From Flavobacterium sp. (GTDB lineage: Bacteria > Bacteroidota > Bacteroidia > Flavobacteriales > Flavobacteriaceae): DNA of 64,000 nucleotides. The stretch covers positions 1 through 64,000 of the forward strand of contig JALRGT010000015.1 of the NCBI GenBank assembly GCA_023259675.1. The letters run 5' to 3'. The notes under the pieces are model-generated. The model searched no databases and had not been told where the DNA came from. It worked only from the letters and a program-made list of their open reading frames with translations. Both the position numbers and the translations under genes were made by a program. Each line of letters opens with the position of its first letter. The first letter of the stretch is position 1. Shown here piece by piece: positions 27,894 to 37,395 of this stretch.

Positions 27894-29588
27894 ATGAAGA
27901 AAAAACTAAGATTACCCATCCCTCCATTATTTCAATCCATTCGAACAAAAAGCCAAACTATTTCCATAATAATGATTTTGGCTTTTCTGAACATGTGCAT
28001 TGGTTGCTCCTATTACAAAGCAAAATCTATCAAAACTAATTCGGATACTTTTGCTAGTAAATACAACTCTATAAAAAAAACCGATCGCTATTTAATTATT
28101 CATTCCGGAAATCAAATATGGCATTTAATCAACATGACGATAAATGAAGACCAAAAAGAAATAACAGGTTCCCTATTGCTTGTCAATGATACTCATGCCT
28201 TATATCCTTTAAAAGAAAACCAAAAATCTAGACATTATAATAAATCCAAAGCATCGGGTAAAACATTAGAAATTCATTTTTATACGAATGAATCCATAAA
28301 CACTAGTTCGACTTCCCAAGTTGTTATTCCATTTTCGAATATCAAAGAAATCAAAGTATATCAACCCGATACCGGAAAAAAAATTTTAAGCATTGTCGGT
28401 TTTACTGTTGCAACCCTGGCTGTTATTGCCATTATTATTGTTGCAACGAAAAGCTCTTGTCCTTTCATTTACGTTAAAGAGGGCAATACTTATGCTTTTA
28501 CAGGAGAATTATACCCTGGAGCAATTTTACCCACACTAGAGAGAACCGACTATCTTCCTTTACCTAATTTCGTTGCACAAAATGAAGAATATGAAATTAA
28601 AATTACAAATGAACTATTAGAAATTCAATATACTGATTTGGCTCAACTTATCGTTGTAAACCACTCCATAAAAAATGAAGTTTTACTAGACAAAAATGGA
28701 AAACTGCATACAATTATTAAAATAGAAACTCCAGAAAACAGCACCTCCAATAATCGCCCTATAACTATCAAACCTTCTTTAGAAAAAGATACCAACGCAT
28801 ATCTTTTTGACGAGGCTAATTTTACCGACAAAGGGATGAATAATATTGTACTAACATTCAGAAACACCTCCCAATCCCATCAGGCAAAATTAATCCTGTC
28901 GGCCAAAAACTCACTGTGGTTCGATTATGTTTATGGAAAATTCAACGAACAATTTGGTTCTTTTTTCAATCATTTTCAAAAGCAGCAACTGAAAGTTCCT
29001 GCAGAAAAAAATATAGAATGGAGAAACGAACAGGGAATTCCATTGTCGGTTTTTGTTAAATCAAACAACGAATGGGTTTTGGTTGAAAAATTAAATCCAG
29101 TAGGTCCAATGGCGTTTAGAGATTTAATTATTCCAATTGATTTAGAAAAAATAAATACTCCAAAAATAGAAATAAAACTGGAGTGCGGTTATATGTTTTG
29201 GGAAGTTGATTATGCAGCTATCGATTTTAGTAAAGACATCTCTTTACCAATACAAAATATCAATCCATATGTTGCCATTGACGAGAATGGTAAAAACGTA
29301 ACTTATCTACTGGACAAGGAAGATAAAAACTATTTAATACAGCCTTCCATAGGCAATGAGGTCACTATCAAATACCATGTAGCGTCTCCTGAAAAAGGAG
29401 AAAAACAAAGTGTATTCTTGAAAAACAGAGGCTATTATACATACCTAAGAGACTATAAAGGAATCCCGAATTTTGCGAAACTGAAAACATTCAGAGAAAA
29501 AGGAGCGCTATCACAATACTCTAAAGAAGAATATTCTCGTTTCAACACGGCTAGCAATTTGACAGAAATAGTATTCAATCATGAATAA
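27894..29588 (+). CDS. Putative lipoprotein/membrane protein of unknown function
   Basis: N-terminal hydrophobic stretch with CIGC, central TM (ILSIVGFTVATLAVIAIIIVATK), then SCPFIYVKEGNTYAFTGELYPGAILPTLERTDYLPLP and a beta-rich region. Confidence 0.75.
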   Translation: MKKKLRLPIPPLFQSIRTKSQTISIIMILAFLNMCIGCSYYKAKSIKTNSDTFASKYNSIKKTDRYLIIHSGNQIWHLINMTINEDQKEITGSLLLVNDTHALYPLKENQKSRHYNKSKASGKTLEIHFYTNESINTSSTSQVVIPFSNIKEIKVYQPDTGKKILSIVGFTVATLAVIAIIIVATKSSCPFIYVKEGNTYAFTGELYPGAILPTLERTDYLPLPNFVAQNEEYEIKITNELLEIQYTDLAQLIVVNHSIKNEVLLDKNGKLHTIIKIETPENSTSNNRPITIKPSLEKDTNAYLFDEANFTDKGMNNIVLTFRNTSQSHQAKLILSAKNSLWFDYVYGKFNEQFGSFFNHFQKQQLKVPAEKNIEWRNEQGIPLSVFVKSNNEWVLVEKLNPVGPMAFRDLIIPIDLEKINTPKIEIKLECGYMFWEVDYAAIDFSKDISLPIQNINPYVAIDENGKNVTYLLDKEDKNYLIQPSIGNEVTIKYHVASPEKGEKQSVFLKNRGYYTYLRDYKGIPNFAKLKTFREKGALSQYSKEEYSRFNTASNLTEIVFNHE

Positions 29589-30816
29589 CGATAATTACAT
29601 CAGTCAAACCATTCCGACTCCTTTTGTCAAAAAAGTAACGGAAAAGATTTCTAGAACCCAAAACAAGCAATCGCTAATTTCGGGTTGGAAAAAGCAATTT
29701 GCTGTATTTTCTTTTCGCTTAACCATAATTGGCATAGCCATAAAAAATTATACCAATCCATGGAATTGGCTCTATGTTCCTTTATCCCTAATCAAGCTTA
29801 GACGAAAAAATATCGGCCAGCATCATTTAGTCAAGTTGGCTTATGTTAATAAAAGATATTATTGGGGGCTTTACACTCCAGGCTGGAATAGCATTTCATT
29901 CAAAAGTTTTATTGCATCAGAAATGAACCATATTGTCCCTGTAAAACAAAATGTTAACCGTTTCATCAATGCCTATGTATCCATTACTAAGAAGTGCGCC
30001 TTACAATGTGAACATTGTTATGAATGGGAGAATCTAAATAAAAAAGAAACTCTTTCCCCAGAAAATTTAAAAAGTATTATTGCAAAAATTCAACAACGGG
30101 GAGTTAGTCAAATTCATTTTTCCGGAGGAGAACCGCTTTTAAAAGTGGATTTATTAATAGACATTTTAAATAGTGCCAAAAAAGAAACTGATTTTTGGGT
30201 GCTGACTTCTGGATTCAAATTGACTTCGGATAATGCAAGTAAATTAAAAAAGGCCGGTTTAAATGGAGTTATGATTAGTTTAGATCATTTTGAACCCGAA
30301 AAACACAACCTCTTTCGAGGTTTTAAAGAGGCCTATTATTGGGTTGAAAAAGGAGTTCAAAATGCCATCGACAATCAGTTGGTTGTTGCTTTATCCCTCT
30401 GCACCACAAAAGAATTTACCAATTTGGACAACCTCATCACTTATGCCAATCTTGCCAAAAAAATGGGCGTTTCATTCATACAATTATTAGAACCCAAAGC
30501 GGTGGGTCATTATTCGGAAAAAGACGTTTCTTTATCTGACGACCAAATTAAACTGCTGGAAAATTTCTATTTAGAAATGAATTACAATCCAAAATACAAA
30601 GAATATCCGCTCATCAGTTATCATGGGTATTACCAAAGACGACAAGGTTGTTATGCAGCGGGAAATAGAAGTTTTTATGTAGATCCAGATGGAGATATTA
30701 ATGCATGTCCTTTTTGCCATTCAAAAACAGGAAATGTATTAGATGATGATTTCGATACCTCAATTTTAAAATTGCAAAACTTAGGATGTCATCAATTTAA
30801 TTCCAATAAAAATTAA
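29581..30816 (+). CDS. Radical SAM protein with Cys-rich (SPASM-like) C-terminus
   Basis: KKCALQCEHCYEW (CX3CX2C), FSGGEPLL, ISLDHFEPEKHNLFRG; C-terminal GCYAAGNRSFYVDPDGDINACPFCHSKTGNVL; 8-nt overlap with the upstream gene. Confidence 0.92.
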   Translation: MNNDNYISQTIPTPFVKKVTEKISRTQNKQSLISGWKKQFAVFSFRLTIIGIAIKNYTNPWNWLYVPLSLIKLRRKNIGQHHLVKLAYVNKRYYWGLYTPGWNSISFKSFIASEMNHIVPVKQNVNRFINAYVSITKKCALQCEHCYEWENLNKKETLSPENLKSIIAKIQQRGVSQIHFSGGEPLLKVDLLIDILNSAKKETDFWVLTSGFKLTSDNASKLKKAGLNGVMISLDHFEPEKHNLFRGFKEAYYWVEKGVQNAIDNQLVVALSLCTTKEFTNLDNLITYANLAKKMGVSFIQLLEPKAVGHYSEKDVSLSDDQIKLLENFYLEMNYNPKYKEYPLISYHGYYQRRQGCYAAGNRSFYVDPDGDINACPFCHSKTGNVLDDDFDTSILKLQNLGCHQFNSNKN

Positions 30817-30828
30817 AAAAACAAACTT

Positions 30829-31560
30829 ATGTTTTTCTTCAAAGAAAATAGCTGGATGGCGGGTGCCATGATATTAATTTTCAGATATCTCCTAATAGCG
30901 GGAATAGCTTATTTTATTTTTTATATTTGGAAGAGAAACAAACTTTCCCATTTAAAAATCCAAGATAAAACCCCAACTCGAAATCAGCTAAAAAAAGAGA
31001 TTTTTTACTCGTTACTCACCTTCTTAATTTATAGCAGTACGAGCGGCATCGTGTTGTACTGGTATCGAATAGGCATTACAAAAATATATCTTAATATAAA
31101 TGAATACGGAATATTGTATTTAATAGTCAGCATATTTATAATGATTATTATTCATGATACTTATTTTTATTGGACACATAAATGGATGCACAGTAACAAA
31201 TGGCTTTTTAAATTTCATAAAACTCACCATCTGTCCCATAATCCGAACCCTTGGACTGCCTTTGCCTTCCACCCAGTGGAAGCCTTACTTTCTTTAGGAA
31301 TAATACCATTAATAATTTTTATCATTCCAATACATCCACTAGCTCTTATACTATTTCTAACTTTCATGACCACCTACAATGTTTTTATACATCTAGGCTA
31401 TGAGATTTTTTCAAAAAAAGGTGTTTTCCATCTCATAGGAAAATGGAAAAACACTACTAGCGATCATGATTTGCATCACGAAATTGGAGGCCGTTTTAAT
31501 TATGGTTTGTATTTCTCCATATGGGATCGCATAATGGGAACTTATTTTAAAAAAAATTAA
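30829..31560 (+). CDS. Sterol desaturase/fatty acid hydroxylase superfamily protein
   Basis: His-box motifs HDTYFYWTHKWMH, HKTHHLSHNP, HDLHHE; TM segments. Confidence 0.93.
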   Translation: MFFFKENSWMAGAMILIFRYLLIAGIAYFIFYIWKRNKLSHLKIQDKTPTRNQLKKEIFYSLLTFLIYSSTSGIVLYWYRIGITKIYLNINEYGILYLIVSIFIMIIIHDTYFYWTHKWMHSNKWLFKFHKTHHLSHNPNPWTAFAFHPVEALLSLGIIPLIIFIIPIHPLALILFLTFMTTYNVFIHLGYEIFSKKGVFHLIGKWKNTTSDHDLHHEIGGRFNYGLYFSIWDRIMGTYFKKN

Positions 31561-31587
31561 AAAGAGGGAATTACTAAACACAAAAAA

Positions 31588-31633
31588 ATACCCGATAAAA
31601 GAAAACCTCATTCGAGTTTCTTTTATCGGGTAT
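31588..31633. terminator. Bidirectional Rho-independent terminator between convergent genes
   Basis: 17-bp perfect stem ATACCCGATAAAAGAAA / TTTCTTTTATCGGGTAT with 12-nt loop; A-run on the left. Confidence 0.88.
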
Positions 31634-31661
31634 TCTATACAACTATTTTTAGACTTAAATT

Positions 31662-34208
31662 TTATTTCATCTGTTCCTCTAAAATTTTCTTTATAGCCTC
31701 ATTAGAATTAAATCCCAATTTTGGATTCACGACTTCTCCATTTTTGCCAACCAACACATAGTGAGGAATTCCCGAAATATTAAATTTACCCGATAAATAA
31801 TTCCACTCATCCGTTGATAATCGATAATGTTCTCCTTTGATATCAGGAATCATAGCCGAATAGGTATTCTCTGGTGAACTTTGATTGGTAAGATAGACAA
31901 AGACAACATCCTTCTCTTTCATTTCTTCTTTCAATGGTTTGATTTGTTCAATTCCAGAACGACAAGGGCCACACCAAGTTGCCCAAAAATCAACATAAAC
32001 TACTTTGCCTTTGTACTTTTTCATTATTCCTTCAAACAATTTATCGGCATCCGTTTTTGGAGTATCATTGAGGACAAAACCCGTTTTCGATTTGTTCGTT
32101 TCTAATTTGGCTAATGTTTGCTCGTTACATTTTCTAAGATAATCCGCAATAAAAGGAGTTTGCATCGATTGTTGCACTCGGATTAACTCTTCTTCTGACA
32201 AAGGAGTAACTTGATCTACAACCGTACTACAAATACTTTGCGAATCCATAATATCTGTCGCTAAACCAGGCTTTACACCAAAAAATTCAGCTAATTTTTC
32301 ATTTCTAAAATTGGCTCTCTTCTCAGAATATAAAAAATTTGTAATCGTATTATGCTTCTTATAAAAGCTATCGATCTTTGGTCCAATTGATTCGTAATTT
32401 TTTAACTTCACAGCAGTAGCAGACTTTGATAATTTTTTTTCGGCTATCAAAAATTCTTTTTCTTCTTCAGAAATTGGAATCTTATTGTTCAATAAATGCG
32501 TTTCTAATTTTTCAAAACTAAAGGGCGCCTCTTTTGTTATTTCTTTAATTATTTTTTGATGTTTCATAACAAAAGTAGTACTCACTTGAGCATATTTGTT
32601 ATTAAATTCTTTGTATTCTGGAGTATTTTGTAAAATTTCTATTTGCTTCATATCAAGCAAGAGTTGTTGCTCTTCTTGGGTCATAGAATAGCCTCTTTTA
32701 TTGAGTTCATCAGCAATATCAAAAATAGTTGTTCTAACAGATTTAATTGAAACTACATCTAAATACTGCAATCTATTGATAGCTCCTTGATAACTATGTG
32801 TACTGATTACCGCCAATTGATTATTAAAAGTAGCATCTGTAATAAAATCATAATAGTCTGCGGTAAGCGTATCCATTTTAAGATCGATGTCTCTTTGTTC
32901 TCTTGGTATATTATTTTTTTTGCGATATGCAGTTTCAAAATCACGTCGATAATCTAGCATTTGAGAAATACCATTGTATTCTATTTCTAGTTTCCCTATT
33001 TGATAGGCTTTAGCGCCAATTGAATTGGATTTTCTTAAAGATGCTAATTTTTCTTGTTTATTATTTGTTGTCTTCTGACAATATACTTTATAAGCTTCCG
33101 GTTTCATATCCAGAATAGTATTCATCTTATCTTCATAATCCGCTCGTCTTATAGTTTGAGTTTTCTCTAAATCTGCATTTAGCCTAGCAGAAGTCCCCAT
33201 ATACAAGGTTTGTTTATCAGCCAACAATTGAAAAACATCCTTTCCAGGTTCTAAATAAACCGAACCATTAAAAATAGACGAACGCACCCAAACTTCATGC
33301 GGATAATACAATGGAAGTTGAATAGAGAAAAAACCATTATCGGCAATAGTAGCAACATAAGTATTTTGTGCACCCGTGATGATATCGTCAATATGAATAG
33401 CTATTGTTTTAACACCTACTCTAGGAGTATAGCCTTTTATAAAACCCGAATAAGTTGCCGAATCGGTTTTAAAAACCATATCAGAATACACATCATCATT
33501 GGCTAATTTATAATTTGGATTATCAACTTTTTCGGTGCTATACGTTGTTAATTTAGTTTTATCCACTCCAAACTTCACCACTCCTTTTTTATCTATTTGG
33601 GCATAGATTGTTTTTTCTTTTCCATTACTTTCAAGAACAATAGTATAGTTGTTTTTTTTCTTCTCCACTTTTTTATAATTCCAAACTGCTTTATCAAAGA
33701 CTGCCTGATTAGCGTAAAACCCGTAATCCCATTGATTGCTTCCATCGGATTGCAACCAACTGCCTTGTAATTCCTTAGGCATTAGTGAAGCAATCTCTTG
33801 CTCATTAATCACAATGTCGTAAATAGTCCAGTTTCCACCTTCATTGGCTTCGCCAAAATCCACTTTATTTATGTTAGAATTTAGTTTAGGAAAATACAAT
33901 TGATAGCTAACTTCGCCAGTTTCTGTAATAGTGTAGCTTTCTCCCATGGGAATCCCTTCCGTTTTGGTAACAAAATATTTTTCGCCACCATTTACATCTT
34001 GGATATAAGATTCCTTGGGAATAAAAATCCATCGTCCTGGTTGGTACTTAATATAAAAATGAATGATCGTAGCCGAATCAGTCAATTCAATTTTAGTTAA
34101 TTTCCCTGGAATGTTACTAAAGCCATAATCGGGTTTGTCCATAATTTTCTGCGAGAAAATCGCACTGCTTACAAGAAGTAAGACGAGGAGAATAAAGTTT
34201 TTTTTCAT
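31662..34208 (-). CDS. Large TlpA-like family thioredoxin (848 aa)
   Basis: Signal peptide; C-terminal VDFWATWCGPCRSGIEQIKPL thioredoxin domain. Confidence 0.9.
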   Translation of the reverse strand: MKKNFILLVLLLVSSAIFSQKIMDKPDYGFSNIPGKLTKIELTDSATIIHFYIKYQPGRWIFIPKESYIQDVNGGEKYFVTKTEGIPMGESYTITETGEVSYQLYFPKLNSNINKVDFGEANEGGNWTIYDIVINEQEIASLMPKELQGSWLQSDGSNQWDYGFYANQAVFDKAVWNYKKVEKKKNNYTIVLESNGKEKTIYAQIDKKGVVKFGVDKTKLTTYSTEKVDNPNYKLANDDVYSDMVFKTDSATYSGFIKGYTPRVGVKTIAIHIDDIITGAQNTYVATIADNGFFSIQLPLYYPHEVWVRSSIFNGSVYLEPGKDVFQLLADKQTLYMGTSARLNADLEKTQTIRRADYEDKMNTILDMKPEAYKVYCQKTTNNKQEKLASLRKSNSIGAKAYQIGKLEIEYNGISQMLDYRRDFETAYRKKNNIPREQRDIDLKMDTLTADYYDFITDATFNNQLAVISTHSYQGAINRLQYLDVVSIKSVRTTIFDIADELNKRGYSMTQEEQQLLLDMKQIEILQNTPEYKEFNNKYAQVSTTFVMKHQKIIKEITKEAPFSFEKLETHLLNNKIPISEEEKEFLIAEKKLSKSATAVKLKNYESIGPKIDSFYKKHNTITNFLYSEKRANFRNEKLAEFFGVKPGLATDIMDSQSICSTVVDQVTPLSEEELIRVQQSMQTPFIADYLRKCNEQTLAKLETNKSKTGFVLNDTPKTDADKLFEGIMKKYKGKVVYVDFWATWCGPCRSGIEQIKPLKEEMKEKDVVFVYLTNQSSPENTYSAMIPDIKGEHYRLSTDEWNYLSGKFNISGIPHYVLVGKNGEVVNPKLGFNSNEAIKKILEEQMK

Positions 34209-34542
34209 AATCTTTGGGTTGATAGTGTTACTAATTTTTTAAGATATAGGCTTGTTATACAAATGAACAGTTAAATCAATTTTAAAAAAAACAATTTCTG
34301 ATGAACTGCAAAATTGGTGTTGTGAATTGCATTTTTTAAAATTCTCCAGCCATCAAAGAAGAATAGAGAATATAAAAACATATTATTTGTAAGTTTTTTA
34401 TTTTATTAAAAAACCAAACATACTTATTAATTCAGAAAAAGATTATAATAATTTGTTAAAAGAAAGAAAAAACCTAAAAATAACCGTTTGCATTTAAATA
34501 TTAACAATAGAAAAATTATTTTTTTTTATCCGTTTTACCCTG

Positions 34543-35229
34543 TCACCTCACATACATTCTACTAAGTTGATCAACGTAAAGATTAACTTTTCCATTAATT
34601 TTTCCTTGAAATTCTGAATCATTGTTTAGACTTCCAAATACCTCCTTAATTCCATTTTCAGAAGTCATATAAAGAGTTGTGTTATCAAATTGTAATTTCA
34701 TCTTTTCAATAGAACCACCACCATTAAGATAAAGACGAGAATCTTTTGCATTTAGAGTAATAAAAGACATTTTTTGGATATTTCCATTTAAATTAACTTT
34801 ATGTAAATCCAAATTGATACTATCAGCACAAAAATTATTGAAATAAATAGTTGCTCCCTCTTTTGCTAAAATGCTATTAATGTTTTTACAAAAAATCTCT
34901 GTCAAAGGAACTAAATGAGGTTCTTTAGAGTTTTCTATTATGACTGGAGATACAAAAAGAGTATCGTTCCTTACAATAAAAGGGGGAAAATTAGGAATAG
35001 CATTCTTATTATAACTTTGGGTCATTTTATTTTGATCTCCATTATTTAAATTAAGATTAGCACCAGGTTCAGCAACTACAACTGAAAAAGAGGATAATTT
35101 TTTTTCTTTAATTTTAAAATTAGCTCCAGAATAATCTCCACTCCTGCTTTTTGAAAATACAAACAGTAAAGTGATCCCCCCGAAAAGGAAAATAAAAAAA
35201 GAGAGTAATATATAATTAGATGTTTTCAT
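34543..35229 (-). CDS. Exported protein of unknown function, possibly DUF2807-like
   Basis: N-terminal TM; beta-rich repetitive region (NLDLHKVNLNGNIQKMSFITLNAKDSRLYLNGGGSIEKMKLQFDNTTLYM). Confidence 0.65.
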   Translation of the reverse strand: MKTSNYILLSFFIFLFGGITLLFVFSKSRSGDYSGANFKIKEKKLSSFSVVVAEPGANLNLNNGDQNKMTQSYNKNAIPNFPPFIVRNDTLFVSPVIIENSKEPHLVPLTEIFCKNINSILAKEGATIYFNNFCADSINLDLHKVNLNGNIQKMSFITLNAKDSRLYLNGGGSIEKMKLQFDNTTLYMTSENGIKEVFGSLNNDSEFQGKINGKVNLYVDQLSRMYVR

Positions 35230-35593
35230 GGTCGTTATTTTTAATTAAGGATAATAATTCGTTTAAGTCGGCACTGTTCAATTGCAATAATTTTACTTTA
35301 AGTAGAAAATCAGGCAAATCCTGATTGAAAAAATTTTCTTTTTCGGTTTGCTTAATGAGTTCCAGCGCCTTTTCGGATACAAAAAATCCGATTCCTCGTT
35401 TGTTGTCAAAAATTCCAGCTTCTTGCAAATTGGCGTAAGCCCGCATGACGGTGTTATGGTTGACTTCAAATTCGGCTGCCAAATCCCGTACCGAAGCCAC
35501 CCGATCACCAAGCTTCAATTGTCCTTGCAGAATTTGTTGACAGAGATTATCTACTATTTGCAGATAAATCCCTTTGGTTGATTTAAAATCCAT
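35216..35593 (-). CDS. GntR family transcriptional regulator (YtrA-like)
   Basis: QGQLKLGDRVASVRDLAAEFEVNHNTVMRAYANLQEAGIFDNKRGIGFFVSE winged helix; short C-terminal domain. Confidence 0.95.
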   Translation of the reverse strand: MDFKSTKGIYLQIVDNLCQQILQGQLKLGDRVASVRDLAAEFEVNHNTVMRAYANLQEAGIFDNKRGIGFFVSEKALELIKQTEKENFFNQDLPDFLLKVKLLQLNSADLNELLSLIKNNDHENI

Positions 35594-35594
35594 A

Positions 35595-36410
35595 TTAAGC
35601 CTCCTTTTCTTTTAATTTAAAATAAGCGATAGCTAAAAAGAATATCCAAGAAAAAAGAGCAAGTCCTAGAACTGCTATTTTGAAGCTATCCAAATTTTCT
35701 GTTACTTTAATTGGCTGTAATTGTATATCGAAAAATTTAGTTTGCGAATAAAAAATATTAGATAAAAACATCATGAATAAAATTGAACTACCTAAAACAA
35801 CTGCTGAGAAAATCACCGATTTTATCAAAGCATAGCGCTTAAAGTAAGTGGCTCCAGAAAAAAGATAGCAACCATAAGAGAAAATACCAAAAATCATAAA
35901 CACAATTAGCCATGTATCCCACATTCTATTAACTCCAGTAATCAATAACCGAAACTCAAAATAAGGAATCAAAGAAGGATCTAACCCCGAATCTCCTGGA
36001 ATTAAGGATGCTTTTGCCAAACGAATCGCTATCCAGAATATTCCCAATGCAATAGGAATAAACAAACCCATTCTTAATAAAAATTGAGCTAGAAATTTTT
36101 CGAAAGTAGAAGCTGGAGTAAGCAAATAATTTGCCGTCTTGATTTTATCTGTCAAATCTGGAAATGCTGTACCTATGACAACACCAACTATCATCATATA
36201 AAACATAAAACACAACATATAAGTTTGATTAACGGAGTATTCATTCTGAATCATACTTCCTTTAGCTTGATTAAGTAACCAATAGGTAAACAAATAAGTA
36301 ATCACTCCCAATCCAAGAATCCCAAGAAGATATTTTGTTCTATTAATTAACAAATCTTGTTGTAGCAAAAGACTAAATCTTTTGATATTAAAATAATTAC
36401 TTAACGGCAT
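35595..36410 (-). CDS. ABC transporter membrane subunit-like protein
   Basis: 6 TM-like segments; in operon with the ATPase and GntR regulator. Confidence 0.75.
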   Translation of the reverse strand: MPLSNYFNIKRFSLLLQQDLLINRTKYLLGILGLGVITYLFTYWLLNQAKGSMIQNEYSVNQTYMLCFMFYMMIVGVVIGTAFPDLTDKIKTANYLLTPASTFEKFLAQFLLRMGLFIPIALGIFWIAIRLAKASLIPGDSGLDPSLIPYFEFRLLITGVNRMWDTWLIVFMIFGIFSYGCYLFSGATYFKRYALIKSVIFSAVVLGSSILFMMFLSNIFYSQTKFFDIQLQPIKVTENLDSFKIAVLGLALFSWIFFLAIAYFKLKEKEA

Positions 36411-37236
36411 GGCTTTCTGGTTTTAAGGTTACTTTATTGATGATAGCGTTAAACAGCAATTCAATGTCTATTTCGGTTTCTTCAAGTTGGTCAGATTCCA
36501 TGATAATGCGATGACCTCCCAAACATTTTTCTTGATAAATTGGGTTTTCTAAACCTGATAAAGTAGCCACCGTTTTGAATTGTAATTGTTGACTAATTTC
36601 AAATATAGATTCGTTATACACTATTTTCCCTTCATCCAAAACTACAATCGTATCAATTATGGTTTCGATATCTTTTATCTGATGGGTCGAAATCAAAACC
36701 AATTGGTCCTCAGAAACCGAACTCACTAAAATTTTTCGGAACAAACTTTTAGACGGAATATCCAAACCATTGGTTGGTTCGTCTAAAACTAGCAAACTGC
36801 AATTAGTAGATAGAGCAAAAGCAATTAAGAATTTCTTGCGCTGTCCGTGAGAAAGTCCGTTTAGGGATTTTTTATCGCCCAATTCGAATTCCAATAAAAT
36901 GCGGTTCATTTTTTCGTAATCGAATTTTGGGTACAAAGGTGCTGTTGCCTTTATATAAAGCGCAATAGTGATCGAGGGAAATGAAAATTCTTCGGAAACC
37001 ATATAGATATCCGATAAAAAATCCGGTAAACGATCGAAAGGTTTACAACCATTAATGGATAATTCGCCTACTTGTGGTTTCAATAAACCGGAAATCAGTT
37101 TGAGTAGTGTTGATTTACCGGCTCCATTTTTACCCAACAAACCGACAATACTTCCCTTTTCTTGTTGAAAAGATAAATCAGTAAACAAAGCATCCTGCTT
37201 TTTATACTGAAAAGTTAATTCTTGAATTGTTATCAT
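36397..37236 (-). CDS. ABC transporter ATP-binding protein
   Basis: GLLGKNGAGKSTLLKLISG, LSHGQRKKFLIAFAL, LLVLDEPTNGLD; ATG at 37236 preferred over the ORF-track start at 37272 because the upstream inverted repeat overlaps the extension. Confidence 0.92.
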   Translation of the reverse strand: MITIQELTFQYKKQDALFTDLSFQQEKGSIVGLLGKNGAGKSTLLKLISGLLKPQVGELSINGCKPFDRLPDFLSDIYMVSEEFSFPSITIALYIKATAPLYPKFDYEKMNRILLEFELGDKKSLNGLSHGQRKKFLIAFALSTNCSLLVLDEPTNGLDIPSKSLFRKILVSSVSEDQLVLISTHQIKDIETIIDTIVVLDEGKIVYNESIFEISQQLQFKTVATLSGLENPIYQEKCLGGHRIIMESDQLEETEIDIELLFNAIINKVTLKPESHAVK

Positions 37237-37250
37237 ATTATATTTTATTA

Positions 37251-37272
37251 GTGCACTAGTTAAGCAGTACAC
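37251..37272. promoter_or_regulatory. Candidate GntR operator GTGCACT-N8-AGTACAC
   Basis: 7-bp arms with one mismatch, 15 bp upstream of the inferred ABC ATPase start in a GntR-containing operon. Confidence 0.55.
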
Positions 37273-37395
37273 AAAGAAATATAATTATAAGGTAACAACC
37301 AAATATTTTACGAAAAAATCTTACTTATTCAACTTAAAGACATGGTAAACACAACTATAGCAAGATATAGCGCTTTAAAAAAAAAGTGCGTTTTT

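Noticed and set aside
27894-31560. RiPP cluster with a precursor peptide
   Set aside because: No short precursor-like ORF or peptidase/transporter next to the radical SAM gene; the only small ORFs nearby are internal or antisense. Kept as an envelope/lipid modification hypothesis instead.
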